Part shown: positions 33,208 through 43,013 of the stretch, piece after piece
Position numbering within the stretch: position 1 is the first letter of the stretch
Layout: each line of letters begins with the position of its first letter
Assembly (NCBI GenBank): GCA_964398775.1
Contig: CAYNND010000004.1
Location: forward strand, 1 to 64,000
DNA: 64,000 nt
Direction: 5' to 3'
From: CAYNND01 sp964398775
GTDB lineage: Bacteria > Patescibacteriota > Minisyncoccia > Phycocordibacterales > UBA2100
Position numbers and translations under genes: made by a program
Notes under the pieces: model-generated
What the model was told of the DNA's origin: nothing
Seen by the model: the letters and a program-made list of their open reading frames with translations, nothing else
Database searches by the model: none

Positions 33208-34275
33208 ATGGCGATGCAATACGATAAAGAGCTACAAAAATATCTTACGATAGTAACGCATGAAGGTGCATCCGACTTGCATCTTTCTGCTGATTCGCGC
33301 CCGACACTTCGTGTCGACGGTTCTTTGGTGCCCATGATGAACGAGCCGGTACTAAACGGTGAGGACATTATGGGTTTTGTTACCGCGCTGACCAACCCAG
33401 AACAAAAGCAGCGCTTCCTCGCGCAGCAAGAACTGGATTTCTCTTTCCAGCTTCCAGGCAGTGAGCGTTTCCGTGGTAATGCATTTTTCCAACGCAATAA
33501 TGCAGCGGTGGTGTTGCGACGTATTCCAAAAGTTATCCGTACGCTCGACGAGCTGACACTACCACCGACACTTGCAAACTTTGCTCGTAAGCGACAGGGA
33601 TTTTTCCTCGTTGTGGGGCCGGTAGGTCAGGGAAAGACTACGACGCTTGCGGCACTCATCGATCTCATCAACACAGAGCGAGCTGCGCATATTGTGACAA
33701 TCGAAGACCCAATTGAATACGTACATGACCCGAAGCAATCACTTGTTGACCAGCGTGAAGTTGGTATCGATACTCACGATTTTCCTTCCGCACTTCGTAG
33801 TGCATTCCGACAAGACATCGATGTGATGCTTGTTGGTGAAATGCGCGGTTCTGAAACGATGGGAGCAGCAGTGACTGCCGCTGAAACTGGACACTTGGTA
33901 TTTTCAACATTGCACACAAACAACGCTGCACAGACGATTGACCGTATCATCGATACGTTTCCAGCTGAACAGCAAGACCAGATTCGCTTGCAGCTTTCAG
34001 CATCGCTTGCAGGTATATTCTCGCAACGTCTCATCCCACGTGTATCAGGTGGTATGGTGCCTGCATATGAATTGCTCATCAACAACAAAGCAGTTGCAAA
34101 CCTGATTCGAGAGCGAAGAACGCATGAAATCAACACAATCATCGAAACAGGCTCAGAGGATGGAATGATTGATATGAACCGCACACTTGCTGACCTCGTC
34201 TCCCGAGGTGAAATCACTATTGAAAGTGCGTATGAGCATTCACTCAACCCGCAAATGCTTGAACGACTTCTGTAA
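33208..34275 (+). CDS. pilT: Type IV pilus retraction ATPase PilT
   Basis: A 355-residue motor: Walker A GPVGQGKTTTLA, Asp box EDPIEYVHD, Walker B DVMLVGEMRG, His box HLVFSTLHTN, and the C-terminal retraction-type helix AVANLIRE. TATAGT (33196-33201) ends 6 nt before the ATG at 33208, chosen over 33145, so pilT can be transcribed separately from pilB. That would let retraction be tuned apart from extension. Confidence 0.95.
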   Translation: MAMQYDKELQKYLTIVTHEGASDLHLSADSRPTLRVDGSLVPMMNEPVLNGEDIMGFVTALTNPEQKQRFLAQQELDFSFQLPGSERFRGNAFFQRNNAAVVLRRIPKVIRTLDELTLPPTLANFARKRQGFFLVVGPVGQGKTTTLAALIDLINTERAAHIVTIEDPIEYVHDPKQSLVDQREVGIDTHDFPSALRSAFRQDIDVMLVGEMRGSETMGAAVTAAETGHLVFSTLHTNNAAQTIDRIIDTFPAEQQDQIRLQLSASLAGIFSQRLIPRVSGGMVPAYELLINNKAVANLIRERRTHEINTIIETGSEDGMIDMNRTLADLVSRGEITIESAYEHSLNPQMLERLL

Positions 34276-34284
34276 TCGAATACT

Positions 34285-35493
34285 ATGGCACTTTTTGGAT
34301 ATAAAGCAGTAGATAAAGAAGGACGAGCAGCCGACGGTACAATCGACGCTGTTTCAGTAGATGTCGCGGTCGCGAGCTTGCAGCGACGAGGCTTGATTGT
34401 GCAGTCAATCGACCCCGTAAAATCAGGAGGGAAACTCTCGATGAACCTCAGCTTCTTTGAACGCATCAAGACCAAGGATGTTGTGATGCTCTCCCGACAA
34501 ATCGCAACTCTGTTTGAAGCGCAAGTCTCCGCTCTGCGTGCGTTTCGTTTGCTTGCAACTGAGACCACAAACCCTGCACTTCAAGATCGACTAACACAAA
34601 TCGCAAACGATATCCAAGCAGGTGCACCGATGTCACGCGCACTCGCAAAGCACCCAACCGTTTTCGATAACTTCTATGTTCAGATGGTGCGCACAGGTGA
34701 GGAAACAGGAAAGCTTGATGACGTGTTCAACTTCCTTGCTGACTATCTTGATCGAAACTATGAAATAAGTTCAAAAGCAAAAAACGCACTCATCTATCCT
34801 GCGTTCGTGATTGTTGTCTTCTTCACTGTGATGATTTTGATGATGACAATGGTCATTCCAAAGATGACTGGTATCCTCGTGGAGACTGGGCAGACGCTCC
34901 CGATCTACACACGCATCATCATGGCGATGAGTAATTTCTTGGTGCACTACTTCTATCTGTTTATCGCTGGAATTGTACTCACCGTTGTCATGGTAAGTCG
35001 TGTGCTCAGTAGTGAGTCAGGTAAAGAGGCATTCTCAAAACTAAAACTGACCGTTCCGTATGTTGGTTCACTCTACCAAAAACTATTCCTCTCACGAATC
35101 TCAGACAACTTAAGTACAATGCTTACTTCAGGAATCCAGATGGTTCGAGCACTTGAAATGTCAGGGCAGGTAGTAGGAGACCCCTCATATGAGCGTGCGC
35201 TTATGACTATAACAAAAGATGTGCAGACAGGTATACATACGTCAGATGCGATGGCGAAACACAAAGAGTTCCCGAGCATCATGGTTGCGATGGTTCGTGT
35301 CGGAGAAGAGACTGGTGATATGGGTAAGATACTTGCTACGATGGCAAAGTTTTATCGACGAGAAGTGGGCACTGCGGTGGATACTCTGGTCTCGATGATT
35401 GAGCCGCTCATGATTGTGATGCTCGCACTTGGTGTCGGTATTTTGTTGACGTCAGTGTTGGTCCCTATCTACAACATCTCTTCTGGAATCTAA
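34285..35493 (+). CDS. pilC: Type IV pilus inner-membrane platform protein PilC
   Basis: A 402-residue protein with two T2SSF domains (about 65-190 and 270-395) and three membrane helices. Typical motifs are LSRQIATLFEAQVSALRAFRLL and, in the second half, LSTMLTSGIQMVRALEM. It couples the PilB/PilT motors to the pilin subunits. It starts 9 nt after pilT and is the last gene before the pilin promoter region. Confidence 0.94.
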   Translation: MALFGYKAVDKEGRAADGTIDAVSVDVAVASLQRRGLIVQSIDPVKSGGKLSMNLSFFERIKTKDVVMLSRQIATLFEAQVSALRAFRLLATETTNPALQDRLTQIANDIQAGAPMSRALAKHPTVFDNFYVQMVRTGEETGKLDDVFNFLADYLDRNYEISSKAKNALIYPAFVIVVFFTVMILMMTMVIPKMTGILVETGQTLPIYTRIIMAMSNFLVHYFYLFIAGIVLTVVMVSRVLSSESGKEAFSKLKLTVPYVGSLYQKLFLSRISDNLSTMLTSGIQMVRALEMSGQVVGDPSYERALMTITKDVQTGIHTSDAMAKHKEFPSIMVAMVRVGEETGDMGKILATMAKFYRREVGTAVDTLVSMIEPLMIVMLALGVGILLTSVLVPIYNISSGI

Positions 35494-35559
35494 GCCTACC
35501 TTCGTTCTGTCCACACGCTCAAAGTAGGGTATTTGTTTGAAACGGGCTATCATAGGTAC

Positions 35560-36042
35560 ATGCGTCGCACTACACACAATTCACAGCAAGCATTTACTCT
35601 TATTGAACTCCTTGTCGTAATTGCAATTATCGGCATCCTTTCTTCTGTCGTGCTTGCCTCAGTGAATACTGCCCGTAAGCGCGCACGAGACACGCGTCGA
35701 CAGGAAGATATGAAATCAATCCAGTCTGCGCTTGAGTTGTACTATAGCGGAGCAGGGAGCGAGAAGTACATTATCCAGACAACAACGACCACTGTAGCCG
35801 CGAATGCAACATCGGCGCTCGCTTCTTTGGTGAGTAATGGCCTGATTGCGAGTGTCCCGGTTGATCCAAGGGGTTCTGCGACACCGTACTACTATGTCAC
35901 AAACTCTACTGGTAGTTCGTATTGTATCGCAGCTGAAATGGAAGGTTCTGGAACAAATGACGGATGCATCAGTTCGCTCAACACCGCGATGGATACTATT
36001 ACTGGTGCCTCCACCACGAACGACTATCGGGTCGGGCCATAA
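35560..36042 (+). CDS. Type IV pilin (A at -1)
   Basis: A 160-residue prepilin. The leader MRRTTHNSQQA ends in Ala rather than the usual Gly, followed by the class III segment FTLIELLVVIAIIG with Glu5 kept. A globular domain with a Cys pair (SSYCIAAEM ... DGCIS) resembles the second pilin's YCLGTVLEG and DGCSG, a disulfide loop. TATCAT (35548-35553) ends 6 nt before the ATG at 35560. It is followed by its own terminator. Confidence 0.9.
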   Translation: MRRTTHNSQQAFTLIELLVVIAIIGILSSVVLASVNTARKRARDTRRQEDMKSIQSALELYYSGAGSEKYIIQTTTTTVAANATSALASLVSNGLIASVPVDPRGSATPYYYVTNSTGSSYCIAAEMEGSGTNDGCISSLNTAMDTITGASTTNDYRVGP

Positions 36043-36056
36043 AACGCCTTCAGAAG

Positions 36057-36083
36057 ATTGCACCACAGCGGTGCAATTTTTTT
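36057..36083 (+). terminator. Intrinsic terminator after the first pilin
   Basis: An ATTGCACC/GGTGCAAT stem followed by a T run. Confidence 0.92.
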
Positions 36084-36130
36084 AATTCAACTGCTATCGG
36101 TAGAAAGTCATATCTTGTCCACAGGGAGAT

Positions 36131-36159
36131 ATAACAGAAAGCACTATCTGCGTTACAAT
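36131..36159 (+). promoter_or_regulatory. Candidate promoter of the second pilin
   Basis: TACAAT (36154-36159) with a weak -35-like ATAACA (36131-36136) at 17 nt. It predicts a leader of about 57 nt, unlike most genes here. Confidence 0.4.
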
Positions 36160-36167
36160 CTATGCAC

Positions 36168-36187
36168 AGGACTCCGGAGATGGTCCT
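36168..36187 (+). promoter_or_regulatory. 5'-UTR hairpin of the second pilin
   Basis: AGGAC (36168-36172) pairs with GTCCT (36183-36187), with an internal CTCCGGAG palindrome. It could stabilise the pilin mRNA. Confidence 0.4.
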
Positions 36188-36222
36188 ATTAATAATTATC
36201 ATTTTAATTGTCTATCATACGT

Positions 36223-36714
36223 ATGACAAAGCAAAAAGGTTTTACACTGATTGAGCTTCTCGTGGTCATTGCGATCATCGGAATCCTCTCATCAGTTGTA
36301 CTTGCATCAATGAACACTGCTCGTAAGAAGAGTCGTGACGCGCGCCGCCAGCAGGATCTTAAGTCTATGCAGGTTGCTCTTGAGCTCATGTTCGATGCAA
36401 ACAACACATACCCAGTTACTGTATCAGGAACTGAAGTTGTTGTTTCATCAACTCAGATTACAGCAGCGTACATGACAACGATTCCAAAGGATCCGTCATC
36501 ACCAGCTTCACCAGCAGCTACTGACAGACAGTACTGGTACGCAGGTACAGCAACTACATATTGTCTTGGTACAGTACTCGAGGGTACACCAGGTGCAATT
36601 GACGGTTGTTCAGGTACTCCATCAACAGACGTCACAGACGGTCTTGATGGAATCACTGGCTACAGTGCGTCAACAACTGTTGGTACAGGAAACGTCTTGA
36701 AGGTTGCTCCGTAA
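36223..36714 (+). CDS. Type IV pilin, probable major subunit
   Basis: A 163-residue prepilin with a very short leader MTKQKG and a canonical Gly before FTLIELLVVIAIIG. The N-terminal helix is nearly identical to that of the first pilin through ILSSVVLAS. It has a Thr/Ser-rich globular domain with two cysteines. The canonical cleavage site, a separate leader region and a private terminator suggest it is the main subunit. An in-frame TTG at 36208 is less likely. Confidence 0.92.
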   Translation: MTKQKGFTLIELLVVIAIIGILSSVVLASMNTARKKSRDARRQQDLKSMQVALELMFDANNTYPVTVSGTEVVVSSTQITAAYMTTIPKDPSSPASPAATDRQYWYAGTATTYCLGTVLEGTPGAIDGCSGTPSTDVTDGLDGITGYSASTTVGTGNVLKVAP

Positions 36715-36739
36715 TCTTCTGTCCTACACATATGTGTTA

Positions 36740-36764
36740 CAAAACCCCGCACAGCGGGGTTTTG
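36740..36764 (+). terminator. Intrinsic terminator after the second pilin
   Basis: A 10-bp stem CAAAACCCCG/CGGGGTTTTG with loop CACAG. Confidence 0.92.
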
Positions 36765-36847
36765 TTTTGCATTGAAAATGCATAAATGACAGAGTATGTT
36801 TTATTCAAGAAAAGTACATGCACAGTATGCAGAAATATTGCAGATGA

Positions 36848-36853
36848 TATACT
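36848..36853 (+). promoter_or_regulatory. Extended leaderless-type -10 box of the pilD operon
   Basis: TGA-TATACT, with a 6-nt spacer to the pilD ATG. Confidence 0.6.
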
Positions 36854-36859
36854 TGCGCC

Positions 36860-37648
36860 ATGGATTTCATCATGCCTGTGTATGTATTTTTCTTAGGAAC
36901 GATCATTGGAAGTTTTTTAAATGTTGTTATTTTCCGTGCGTATACGGGCAGAGGCTTGCACGGAAGAAGTAGCTGCGGGTCATGTGCGCGTGTCTTAGGT
37001 GCGATTGACCTCGTTCCACTGTTCTCATACTTTTTCCTACGAGGGCGTTGCAGAACATGTGGTTCAAAGATTTCATTGCAATATCCACTTGTAGAATTGG
37101 CAACAGGTGTTCTGTTTTATCTGTCATATGCGCATGCTCATACATCGTATGAACTTGTGACATTGCTCACGCTCTCAGTCCTCGGTGTGCTGATTTCTAC
37201 ATATGATATTCGACATACGGTTATCCCTGATGCGTGGAGTATCTTGTTCTCAATTACTGCGGTCGGCTGGCGTATCCCTGAGATTTTGAGTGGCGCGCTC
37301 TCCCTAGGGGATGTACTCCTTGCTGGTGCTGTCATGAGCGGTACTCTGTGGGCGGTCTGGTTTCTCAGTGACGGTAGATGGATTGGGTTTGGGGATGTAA
37401 AACTTATTTTTGGTGTCGGAGCACTCCTTGGAGTATTTGGTGGCTTCATGACGTTGTGGCTTTCGTGCATCATCGGCTCGCTTGTTGGTATGGCGATACT
37501 TGCTCGGCAGTATCTCACTGGGCGCTCAAAATATATAACCATGCAGACACAGCTCGCATTCGGCCCATTCATCCTTGCCTCAGTTGGGCTTATCCTCTTT
37601 GAGTATATCTCGCTCACACAACTGTGGAATCTCCTGTATATTGTGTAG
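36860..37648 (+). CDS. pilD: Prepilin peptidase PilD
   Basis: A 262-residue polytopic aspartic protease and N-methylase that processes all the pilins here. The N-terminal cytoplasmic zinc knuckle (SCGSC ... CRTCG) is intact. The two catalytic aspartates lie in TYDIRH and FGDVKL. It has about eight membrane helices. TATACT (36848-36853, preceded by TGA) ends 6 nt before the ATG. Four minor pilin genes follow with tiny gaps. Confidence 0.95.
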   Translation: MDFIMPVYVFFLGTIIGSFLNVVIFRAYTGRGLHGRSSCGSCARVLGAIDLVPLFSYFFLRGRCRTCGSKISLQYPLVELATGVLFYLSYAHAHTSYELVTLLTLSVLGVLISTYDIRHTVIPDAWSILFSITAVGWRIPEILSGALSLGDVLLAGAVMSGTLWAVWFLSDGRWIGFGDVKLIFGVGALLGVFGGFMTLWLSCIIGSLVGMAILARQYLTGRSKYITMQTQLAFGPFILASVGLILFEYISLTQLWNLLYIV

Positions 37649-37649
37649 T

Positions 37650-38249
37650 ATGAAGCGGCGTATACAGCAACGAGGATTTACTTTGATTGAGTTGCTTCTT
37701 GTGATGGGTATTCTTTCTATGGTCATGGCGACAGTCGTAAGCAATCACTCTCGCTTCGGTGGTAAAGTGTTGCTTCGTACATTAACCTACGACACAGCAC
37801 TCACCATACGCCAAGCACAGACATACGGTATTTCGGTGCGACAATCGACTACAACGTCAAGTCAAGAGTTCTTGGCAGGATACGGTATCAATTTTGAAAC
37901 AACAACACCGACATCATTTCGAATGTTTGCTGACACGTATTCAGATGGCGGTGTCTATACTGCGGGGAGTGACACAGTAATACAGACATACAATATCGGA
38001 AGAGGATATATCATCAGTGATTTGTGTGTCACAAATGGTCCGCTCTCAAGCCCGACTGCAAATGACTACGATTGTACAACTCCGAACCGCATCGACCTGT
38101 TGTTCAAGCGTCCGGAGCCGGATGCTGAAATACGTGTAAACCAAGTCAGTGGTACGCTGTATCCGAAAGCAAAGATTGAGCTGCGTTCTCCACGAGGAGA
38201 TATTCAAAGTATAATCGTCGAGGTGTCGGGTCAAATGTCAGTACAATAA
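37650..38249 (+). CDS. Minor pseudopilin, FimT/GspH-like
   Basis: A 199-residue prepilin with leader MKRRIQQRG and mature start FTLIELLLVMGILSM. The central ALTIRQAQTYGISVR matches the helix seen in FimT/GspH proteins. The ATG at 37650 follows the pilD stop by 1 nt. It probably sits at the pilus tip with the three genes after it. Confidence 0.88.
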   Translation: MKRRIQQRGFTLIELLLVMGILSMVMATVVSNHSRFGGKVLLRTLTYDTALTIRQAQTYGISVRQSTTTSSQEFLAGYGINFETTTPTSFRMFADTYSDGGVYTAGSDTVIQTYNIGRGYIISDLCVTNGPLSSPTANDYDCTTPNRIDLLFKRPEPDAEIRVNQVSGTLYPKAKIELRSPRGDIQSIIVEVSGQMSVQ

Positions 38250-38257
38250 TAATCATC

Positions 38258-38881
38258 ATGGCAACACAGAGCACATATCGCAGGAGAGATACGAGAGGAT
38301 TTACTCTCATCGAGATGCTTGTGTCTGTTGCAATATTTACTGTAGTGATGGCTGTATCAACCATAGCGCTTCTTTCGATGGTGGATGCAAGTAAAAAAGC
38401 ACATGCACTCCAGTCTGTGATGTTCAACTTGAATGTTGCGGTTGATGGTATGGTGCGCTCGATTCGTATGGGTAGTGACTATCGACTCACAGCTGGGGGT
38501 ACGAGTGGGTCTTCATTTGAATTTTGCCCATTCGGCCGCCCAAACTGCTTCACAAGTGGTCACGCTGATGAGCCATATAAGATTCGCTACTATTGGGTGA
38601 ACAATATAGCTGATGCAAACCACCAACGAATCATGAAAGTGTATAAGCCTGCTGGTTTTGGAAGTTCTGTTACACTCCCGATCACTGCATCTGAAGTAAA
38701 AATTACATCACTCACGTTCTACTTAACTGGTACAACAGGGACAGGTGATAATACAACCCCGACGAACTATCAACCTCGTGTCATGATGATTATCCGAGGT
38801 ACTGCAGGTGATCAAAAGGTAAAAACAACCACAAACTTTGATATTCAGGCGAGCGCAACGCAGCGATTAATTGATATATGA
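38258..38881 (+). CDS. Minor pseudopilin, PilW/GspJ-like
   Basis: A 207-residue prepilin with leader ending in RRRDTRG, then FTLIEMLVSVAIFTVVMA. The long globular domain with paired cysteines and the order in the cluster fit PilW/GspJ. Its stop overlaps the next gene's start by 4 nt. Confidence 0.85.
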   Translation: MATQSTYRRRDTRGFTLIEMLVSVAIFTVVMAVSTIALLSMVDASKKAHALQSVMFNLNVAVDGMVRSIRMGSDYRLTAGGTSGSSFEFCPFGRPNCFTSGHADEPYKIRYYWVNNIADANHQRIMKVYKPAGFGSSVTLPITASEVKITSLTFYLTGTTGTGDNTTPTNYQPRVMMIIRGTAGDQKVKTTTNFDIQASATQRLIDI

Positions 38882-39495
38882 GCATGAAACCACTTACACA
38901 GAAAGTACAGAAGGGTACGCGAGGTTTCTCAATGATTGAGACCTTGGTTGCAATTACGATGCTCACACTCGCGGTTTCAGCGCCACTTACACTTGCAGGA
39001 AGAAGTCTCATTGCGGCTAACTATGCGAAAGACCAAGTGACTGCTTTCAACCTCGCACAAGAGGCAATTGAAGTAGTACGTTCGCTCCGAGATAGACAGC
39101 TTATTTGTATCGCGCATGGCACAACAGTCGCTGGTGTATGCGCGCCAACTGACGATTGGCTCACGCATATAAAAGACGGCACAGGTACACTTGTCGGCAC
39201 AACAGCAAGTCCTATTATCTTTACTGTAAACACAAACACTGGCACGCTCTTGCGATGTAGTGGTTCATGTTCTCCGCTGAACTTTCAAGCAAGTACAGGT
39301 TTCTACACCTATGACAGTGGAGTAGGGTATACGGCATCACGGTTTACACGAACGGTGACCGTTACACGTCGTGACGCACCAGCTACGGGACAGGCAACCA
39401 TCCGCTCAGTGGTTACGTGGACATCAGGAGGTCTCGGTACACTTCGAACGGTCAGTATTGAGGAAGATATTTTGCAATGGGTACCTTCTATATAA
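38878..39495 (+). CDS. Minor pseudopilin, PilV/GspI-like
   Basis: A 205-residue prepilin with cleavage after KGTRG and mature start FSMIETLVAITML (Glu5 kept). NLAQEAIEVVRSLRD is typical of PilV/GspI helices. It starts within the stop of the previous gene. Confidence 0.87.
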   Translation: MSMKPLTQKVQKGTRGFSMIETLVAITMLTLAVSAPLTLAGRSLIAANYAKDQVTAFNLAQEAIEVVRSLRDRQLICIAHGTTVAGVCAPTDDWLTHIKDGTGTLVGTTASPIIFTVNTNTGTLLRCSGSCSPLNFQASTGFYTYDSGVGYTASRFTRTVTVTRRDAPATGQATIRSVVTWTSGGLGTLRTVSIEEDILQWVPSI

Positions 39496-39501
39496 GTCAG
39501 C

Positions 39502-40029
39502 ATGAAAACACAATTTAAAAAAAGAAAGGTACAACAGAGAGGGTTCACACTCTTTATTGCAGCCCTCGTGTCATCAGTTCTTCTTTCGCTTGCGATTTAC
39601 ATGGCAGGTATTGCGCAGAAAGAGTTGCTACTCACGAACCTTGCCCGAGAATCACAATATGCATTTTATGCAGCAGATGCTGGTGCTGAATGCTCTCTCT
39701 ATCTCGATTTTCAGGGACGCTACGAGCCAGGTACCGGACAGACTGCTATCCAGTGCGGTGGAGTACTTCTTACAAATCTCGCTGACAGTACTTCTACGGG
39801 AACGTATTCAACAGCACTCACAACATCTGCAAGTACACCAAGTGTGCGCTTGCAGTACCAACAAGCTGGCCGCTGCATCATTATGCATGTCTACAAGCTC
39901 GATGTAAGTCCGACCGATGGAATACTTGATGCAAATGGGACTATTATTGACTCTCGTGGATATAATACTGCATGTAGTCTTACAAACTCACCTCGACGCC
40001 TTGAGCGTGCTGTGCGTTTGCAGTACTAG
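39502..40029 (+). CDS. Minor pilin, PilX/GspK-like
   Basis: A 175-residue protein with leader ending QQRG and mature start FTLFIAALVSSVLLSLA. Glu5 is missing, as in GspK/PilX-type subunits that cap a tip complex. The motif FYAADAGAECSLY matches the PilX 'AA-AG-E' region. It is the last pilus gene, 22 nt before purSL. Confidence 0.85.
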   Translation: MKTQFKKRKVQQRGFTLFIAALVSSVLLSLAIYMAGIAQKELLLTNLARESQYAFYAADAGAECSLYLDFQGRYEPGTGQTAIQCGGVLLTNLADSTSTGTYSTALTTSASTPSVRLQYQQAGRCIIMHVYKLDVSPTDGILDANGTIIDSRGYNTACSLTNSPRRLERAVRLQY

Positions 40030-40051
40030 TGTTCGCGGGATATAGTGGGGC

Positions 40052-43012
40052 ATGGAAGCACGCACTGCTGCGCATGCAATTACTGTCTCAACACGACGAG
40101 CATTTCTTACGAGCCACCCACTCCTCAAGAGTGCAGCGCATGTCATACCGCATGCACGCATCACCACTCTCAGTACTGTACAACTCTACGCGGTTGATGG
40201 TGATGTCTCACCTCAAACACTTGAAAAGCTTCGTGATATGGTGACACACCCAATCACAGAAGAGGGGGCAATCAATTCTGTTTCTACAACGCGCACAACT
40301 ACGTGCGCGTTTGTAGTTGGGTTTCTCCCTGGTGTGACTGATAACGTTGGGAAGACAGTCGAATCACTCCTTGCTGATATTGACCCGCGAGCGGCACAGC
40401 GGACACGCATCTACTCAAGTACGCTGTACTGTATTGAAGGGGATTGTAGTCAAGAAGATGCTGCACGACTTGCCGAGACAGTGTTCAATCCAGTCATTCA
40501 GTATGCGAAAGTGCTCACCAGCTCTGAGCTTGCACACTTCATACCCATCCCTGCTCGTGTTGCGCTTCATGAGACTGGAACATATACCGTCGTTGCGCTG
40601 CGCACACTTTCAGACGATGCGCTCACTCAACTTGGGAAACAAGGTATTCCAAATACTGATGGAACCACTCGAGGTCCACTTGCGCTCTCACTGCATGACA
40701 TGAAAACCATTCAGGCATATTTCATACGGGAGCGACGTGACCCAACTGATGTAGAACTCGAATCAATTGCACAAACGTGGTCAGAGCACTGCAAACATAC
40801 AATTTTCAGTGACCCAATCGGTAATATTTCAGAGGGTATCTATAGAAAGTATATTAAGGGTGCAACACAATATATTCGCAAGAAGAAAGGAGTGAAAGAT
40901 ATATGTGTTTCAGTATTTTCTGATAACGCGGGGGGCATCGCTTTTACCAAAGATTACTTGGTAACTCACAAAGTCGAAACACATAACTCGCCATCAGCGC
41001 TCGACCCTTTTGGAGGGGCAATCACAGGAATCGTCGGAGTAAATCGTGACACACTAGGCTTTGGGCTTGGGGCTAAACCAATCGCGAACGTGTATGGTTT
41101 TTGTGTTGGACATCCGCATGATGAGACGATGTACTATCGTGCACCACACAAAGGAAATCCACTGCTCTCTGCGTTGCGTATTCTTGACGGAGTAGTTAAA
41201 GGAGTAGGCTCAGGTGGAAACGAGAGTGGCATACCGACCCCTGTCGGTTTTGTAAGTGTCGATGCGCGGTATCGTGGAAAGCCACTTGTGTTTGCCGGAA
41301 CAGTGGGACTTATCCCACGGCGTATCGGGAAAAAACTTTCACATAAGAAAGCTGCGCAATCAGGTGACTATGTTGTTGTGGCAGGAGGCAGAGTTGGGCT
41401 TGATGGTATCCATGGAGCAACATTCTCATCTGAAGCACTTGAAAGTGGCTCACCAGCGACAGCAGTGCAAATCGGCGACCCTATCACACAGAAAAAACTT
41501 TCCGATGCGATGCTCACTGAGCTGCGTGATGCTGGGCTCTACACCTCCGTCACTGACAACGGTGCGGGAGGAATATCGTGTTCCGTTGCTGAAATGGCAA
41601 AGGAGTGTGGTGGTGCAATCGTCGATCTCAGTAAAGTTCCTACAAAGTACCCTGGGCTTGCGCCGTGGCAAATGTGGATTTCTGAATCACAAGAGCGCAT
41701 GACGTTTTCAGTGCCGAAGCGTTCATGGAGAGCATTTGAACGCATCATGAAGCGCTATGGTGCCGAAGCAGCTGTTATCGGAACTTTTACTAAGGAGAAA
41801 CGGTGTGTTGTCACAGTTGGAAAACGAACAGTGATGAATCTTTCAATGGAATTTTTGCATAATGGGCGTGTACCGCGTCAGCAGGTACTGCGAGAACCAG
41901 AATCTACAACCCCTGTGGCGCTGCCGAAAGATGCGCGCACACACCGTGAATCAATACTCGAATTGCTCAAAACTCCTGGAGTGGGTACCTATCTGCCAAT
42001 AACCGAACAGTATGACCATGAGGTGCAAGCGACGTCGGTAACAAAACCAGTACAAGGACCGGGCCGTGTGAATGCTGATGCAGGAGTACTCAAGCCGTTG
42101 CGGACATCGGAGCGAGGAGTTGTGCTGAGCGCATCACTCAGGCATTCACGAACACCAAAAGATGCATACGCGTTTTCTGCGCTCGCAATTGACGAGGCAA
42201 TCAGTAGTGCAATCGCAGCAGGAGCACATCTTGAAAGTATTGCACTTCTTGATAACTATTGCTGGTCAAGCAGTACACAACCTGAGCGTTTGTGGGAGCT
42301 CGTACAATCAACTCGTGCGTGTTATGAGATTGCAACGACATATCTGACACCGTTCATTTCAGGAAAGGACAGCATGTTCAATGATTTTAGAGGATACACA
42401 AGTGCTGGTGAGCCCATTCATATTGCGGCACCGCCAACACTTCTTATTTCCGCGATAGGTCAGATGGATTCTGTCATCCATGCGCAGACGCTCGATGTAA
42501 AAAACGCAGGTGACAGTATCTTTCTCCTTGGTGAGACGCAGGATGCACTCGCACTCAGTGAATACATGGTGATGCTTGGGGCACGTAGTGATACGTCATA
42601 TAGCGGTGCACGGCTCCCACATGTTGAAGCACAGAAGAATTCCCGACTCTACAGAGTCGCAGAGAGGTGTATCTCAAAAGGTTTCGTCAATGCAGCATAT
42701 GCACCAAACCGCGGCGGGCTCGCAGTCGCTCTTATGAAAATGGCCGTCGCAGGGAAGCGAGGTATCACGGTGCGCATTCCACATGTTACATCTACTGTGA
42801 ACTCACTCTTTGCTGAATGTGGCGGGAGAATTGTAGTCACTGTACCGAAGCGTCACGAAGTACGCTTCATAGCAGCGTGTAAGGGTATTACCTGTACAAA
42901 ACTTGGAACTGTCAGCGATGCTGAGATGTGCATATTTACTACAAAGGAAGGAGATATTCGGATTTCAGTTACAGAAGCGTATGAGTCATATATGAGCGCA
43001 CTAACGATATAA
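40052..43012 (+). CDS. purL: Phosphoribosylformylglycinamidine synthase, PurS-PurL fusion
   Basis: A 986-residue ATP-dependent synthetase subunit that converts FGAR to FGAM with ammonia from PurQ. Residues about 20-170 look like two successive PurS-like units (ending TEEGAINSV and NPVIQYAKV). Then follows PurL proper with TWSEHCKHTIF, the HNSPSALDPFGGAITGIVGVNRD block and VTDNGAGGISC. It is longer than bacterial small PurL (about 740) and shorter than the large single-chain form (about 1300). TATAGT (40041-40046) ends 5 nt before the ATG. purQ follows 1 nt later. Confidence 0.93.
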   Translation: MEARTAAHAITVSTRRAFLTSHPLLKSAAHVIPHARITTLSTVQLYAVDGDVSPQTLEKLRDMVTHPITEEGAINSVSTTRTTTCAFVVGFLPGVTDNVGKTVESLLADIDPRAAQRTRIYSSTLYCIEGDCSQEDAARLAETVFNPVIQYAKVLTSSELAHFIPIPARVALHETGTYTVVALRTLSDDALTQLGKQGIPNTDGTTRGPLALSLHDMKTIQAYFIRERRDPTDVELESIAQTWSEHCKHTIFSDPIGNISEGIYRKYIKGATQYIRKKKGVKDICVSVFSDNAGGIAFTKDYLVTHKVETHNSPSALDPFGGAITGIVGVNRDTLGFGLGAKPIANVYGFCVGHPHDETMYYRAPHKGNPLLSALRILDGVVKGVGSGGNESGIPTPVGFVSVDARYRGKPLVFAGTVGLIPRRIGKKLSHKKAAQSGDYVVVAGGRVGLDGIHGATFSSEALESGSPATAVQIGDPITQKKLSDAMLTELRDAGLYTSVTDNGAGGISCSVAEMAKECGGAIVDLSKVPTKYPGLAPWQMWISESQERMTFSVPKRSWRAFERIMKRYGAEAAVIGTFTKEKRCVVTVGKRTVMNLSMEFLHNGRVPRQQVLREPESTTPVALPKDARTHRESILELLKTPGVGTYLPITEQYDHEVQATSVTKPVQGPGRVNADAGVLKPLRTSERGVVLSASLRHSRTPKDAYAFSALAIDEAISSAIAAGAHLESIALLDNYCWSSSTQPERLWELVQSTRACYEIATTYLTPFISGKDSMFNDFRGYTSAGEPIHIAAPPTLLISAIGQMDSVIHAQTLDVKNAGDSIFLLGETQDALALSEYMVMLGARSDTSYSGARLPHVEAQKNSRLYRVAERCISKGFVNAAYAPNRGGLAVALMKMAVAGKRGITVRIPHVTSTVNSLFAECGGRIVVTVPKRHEVRFIAACKGITCTKLGTVSDAEMCIFTTKEGDIRISVTEAYESYMSALTI

Positions 43013-43013
43013 C

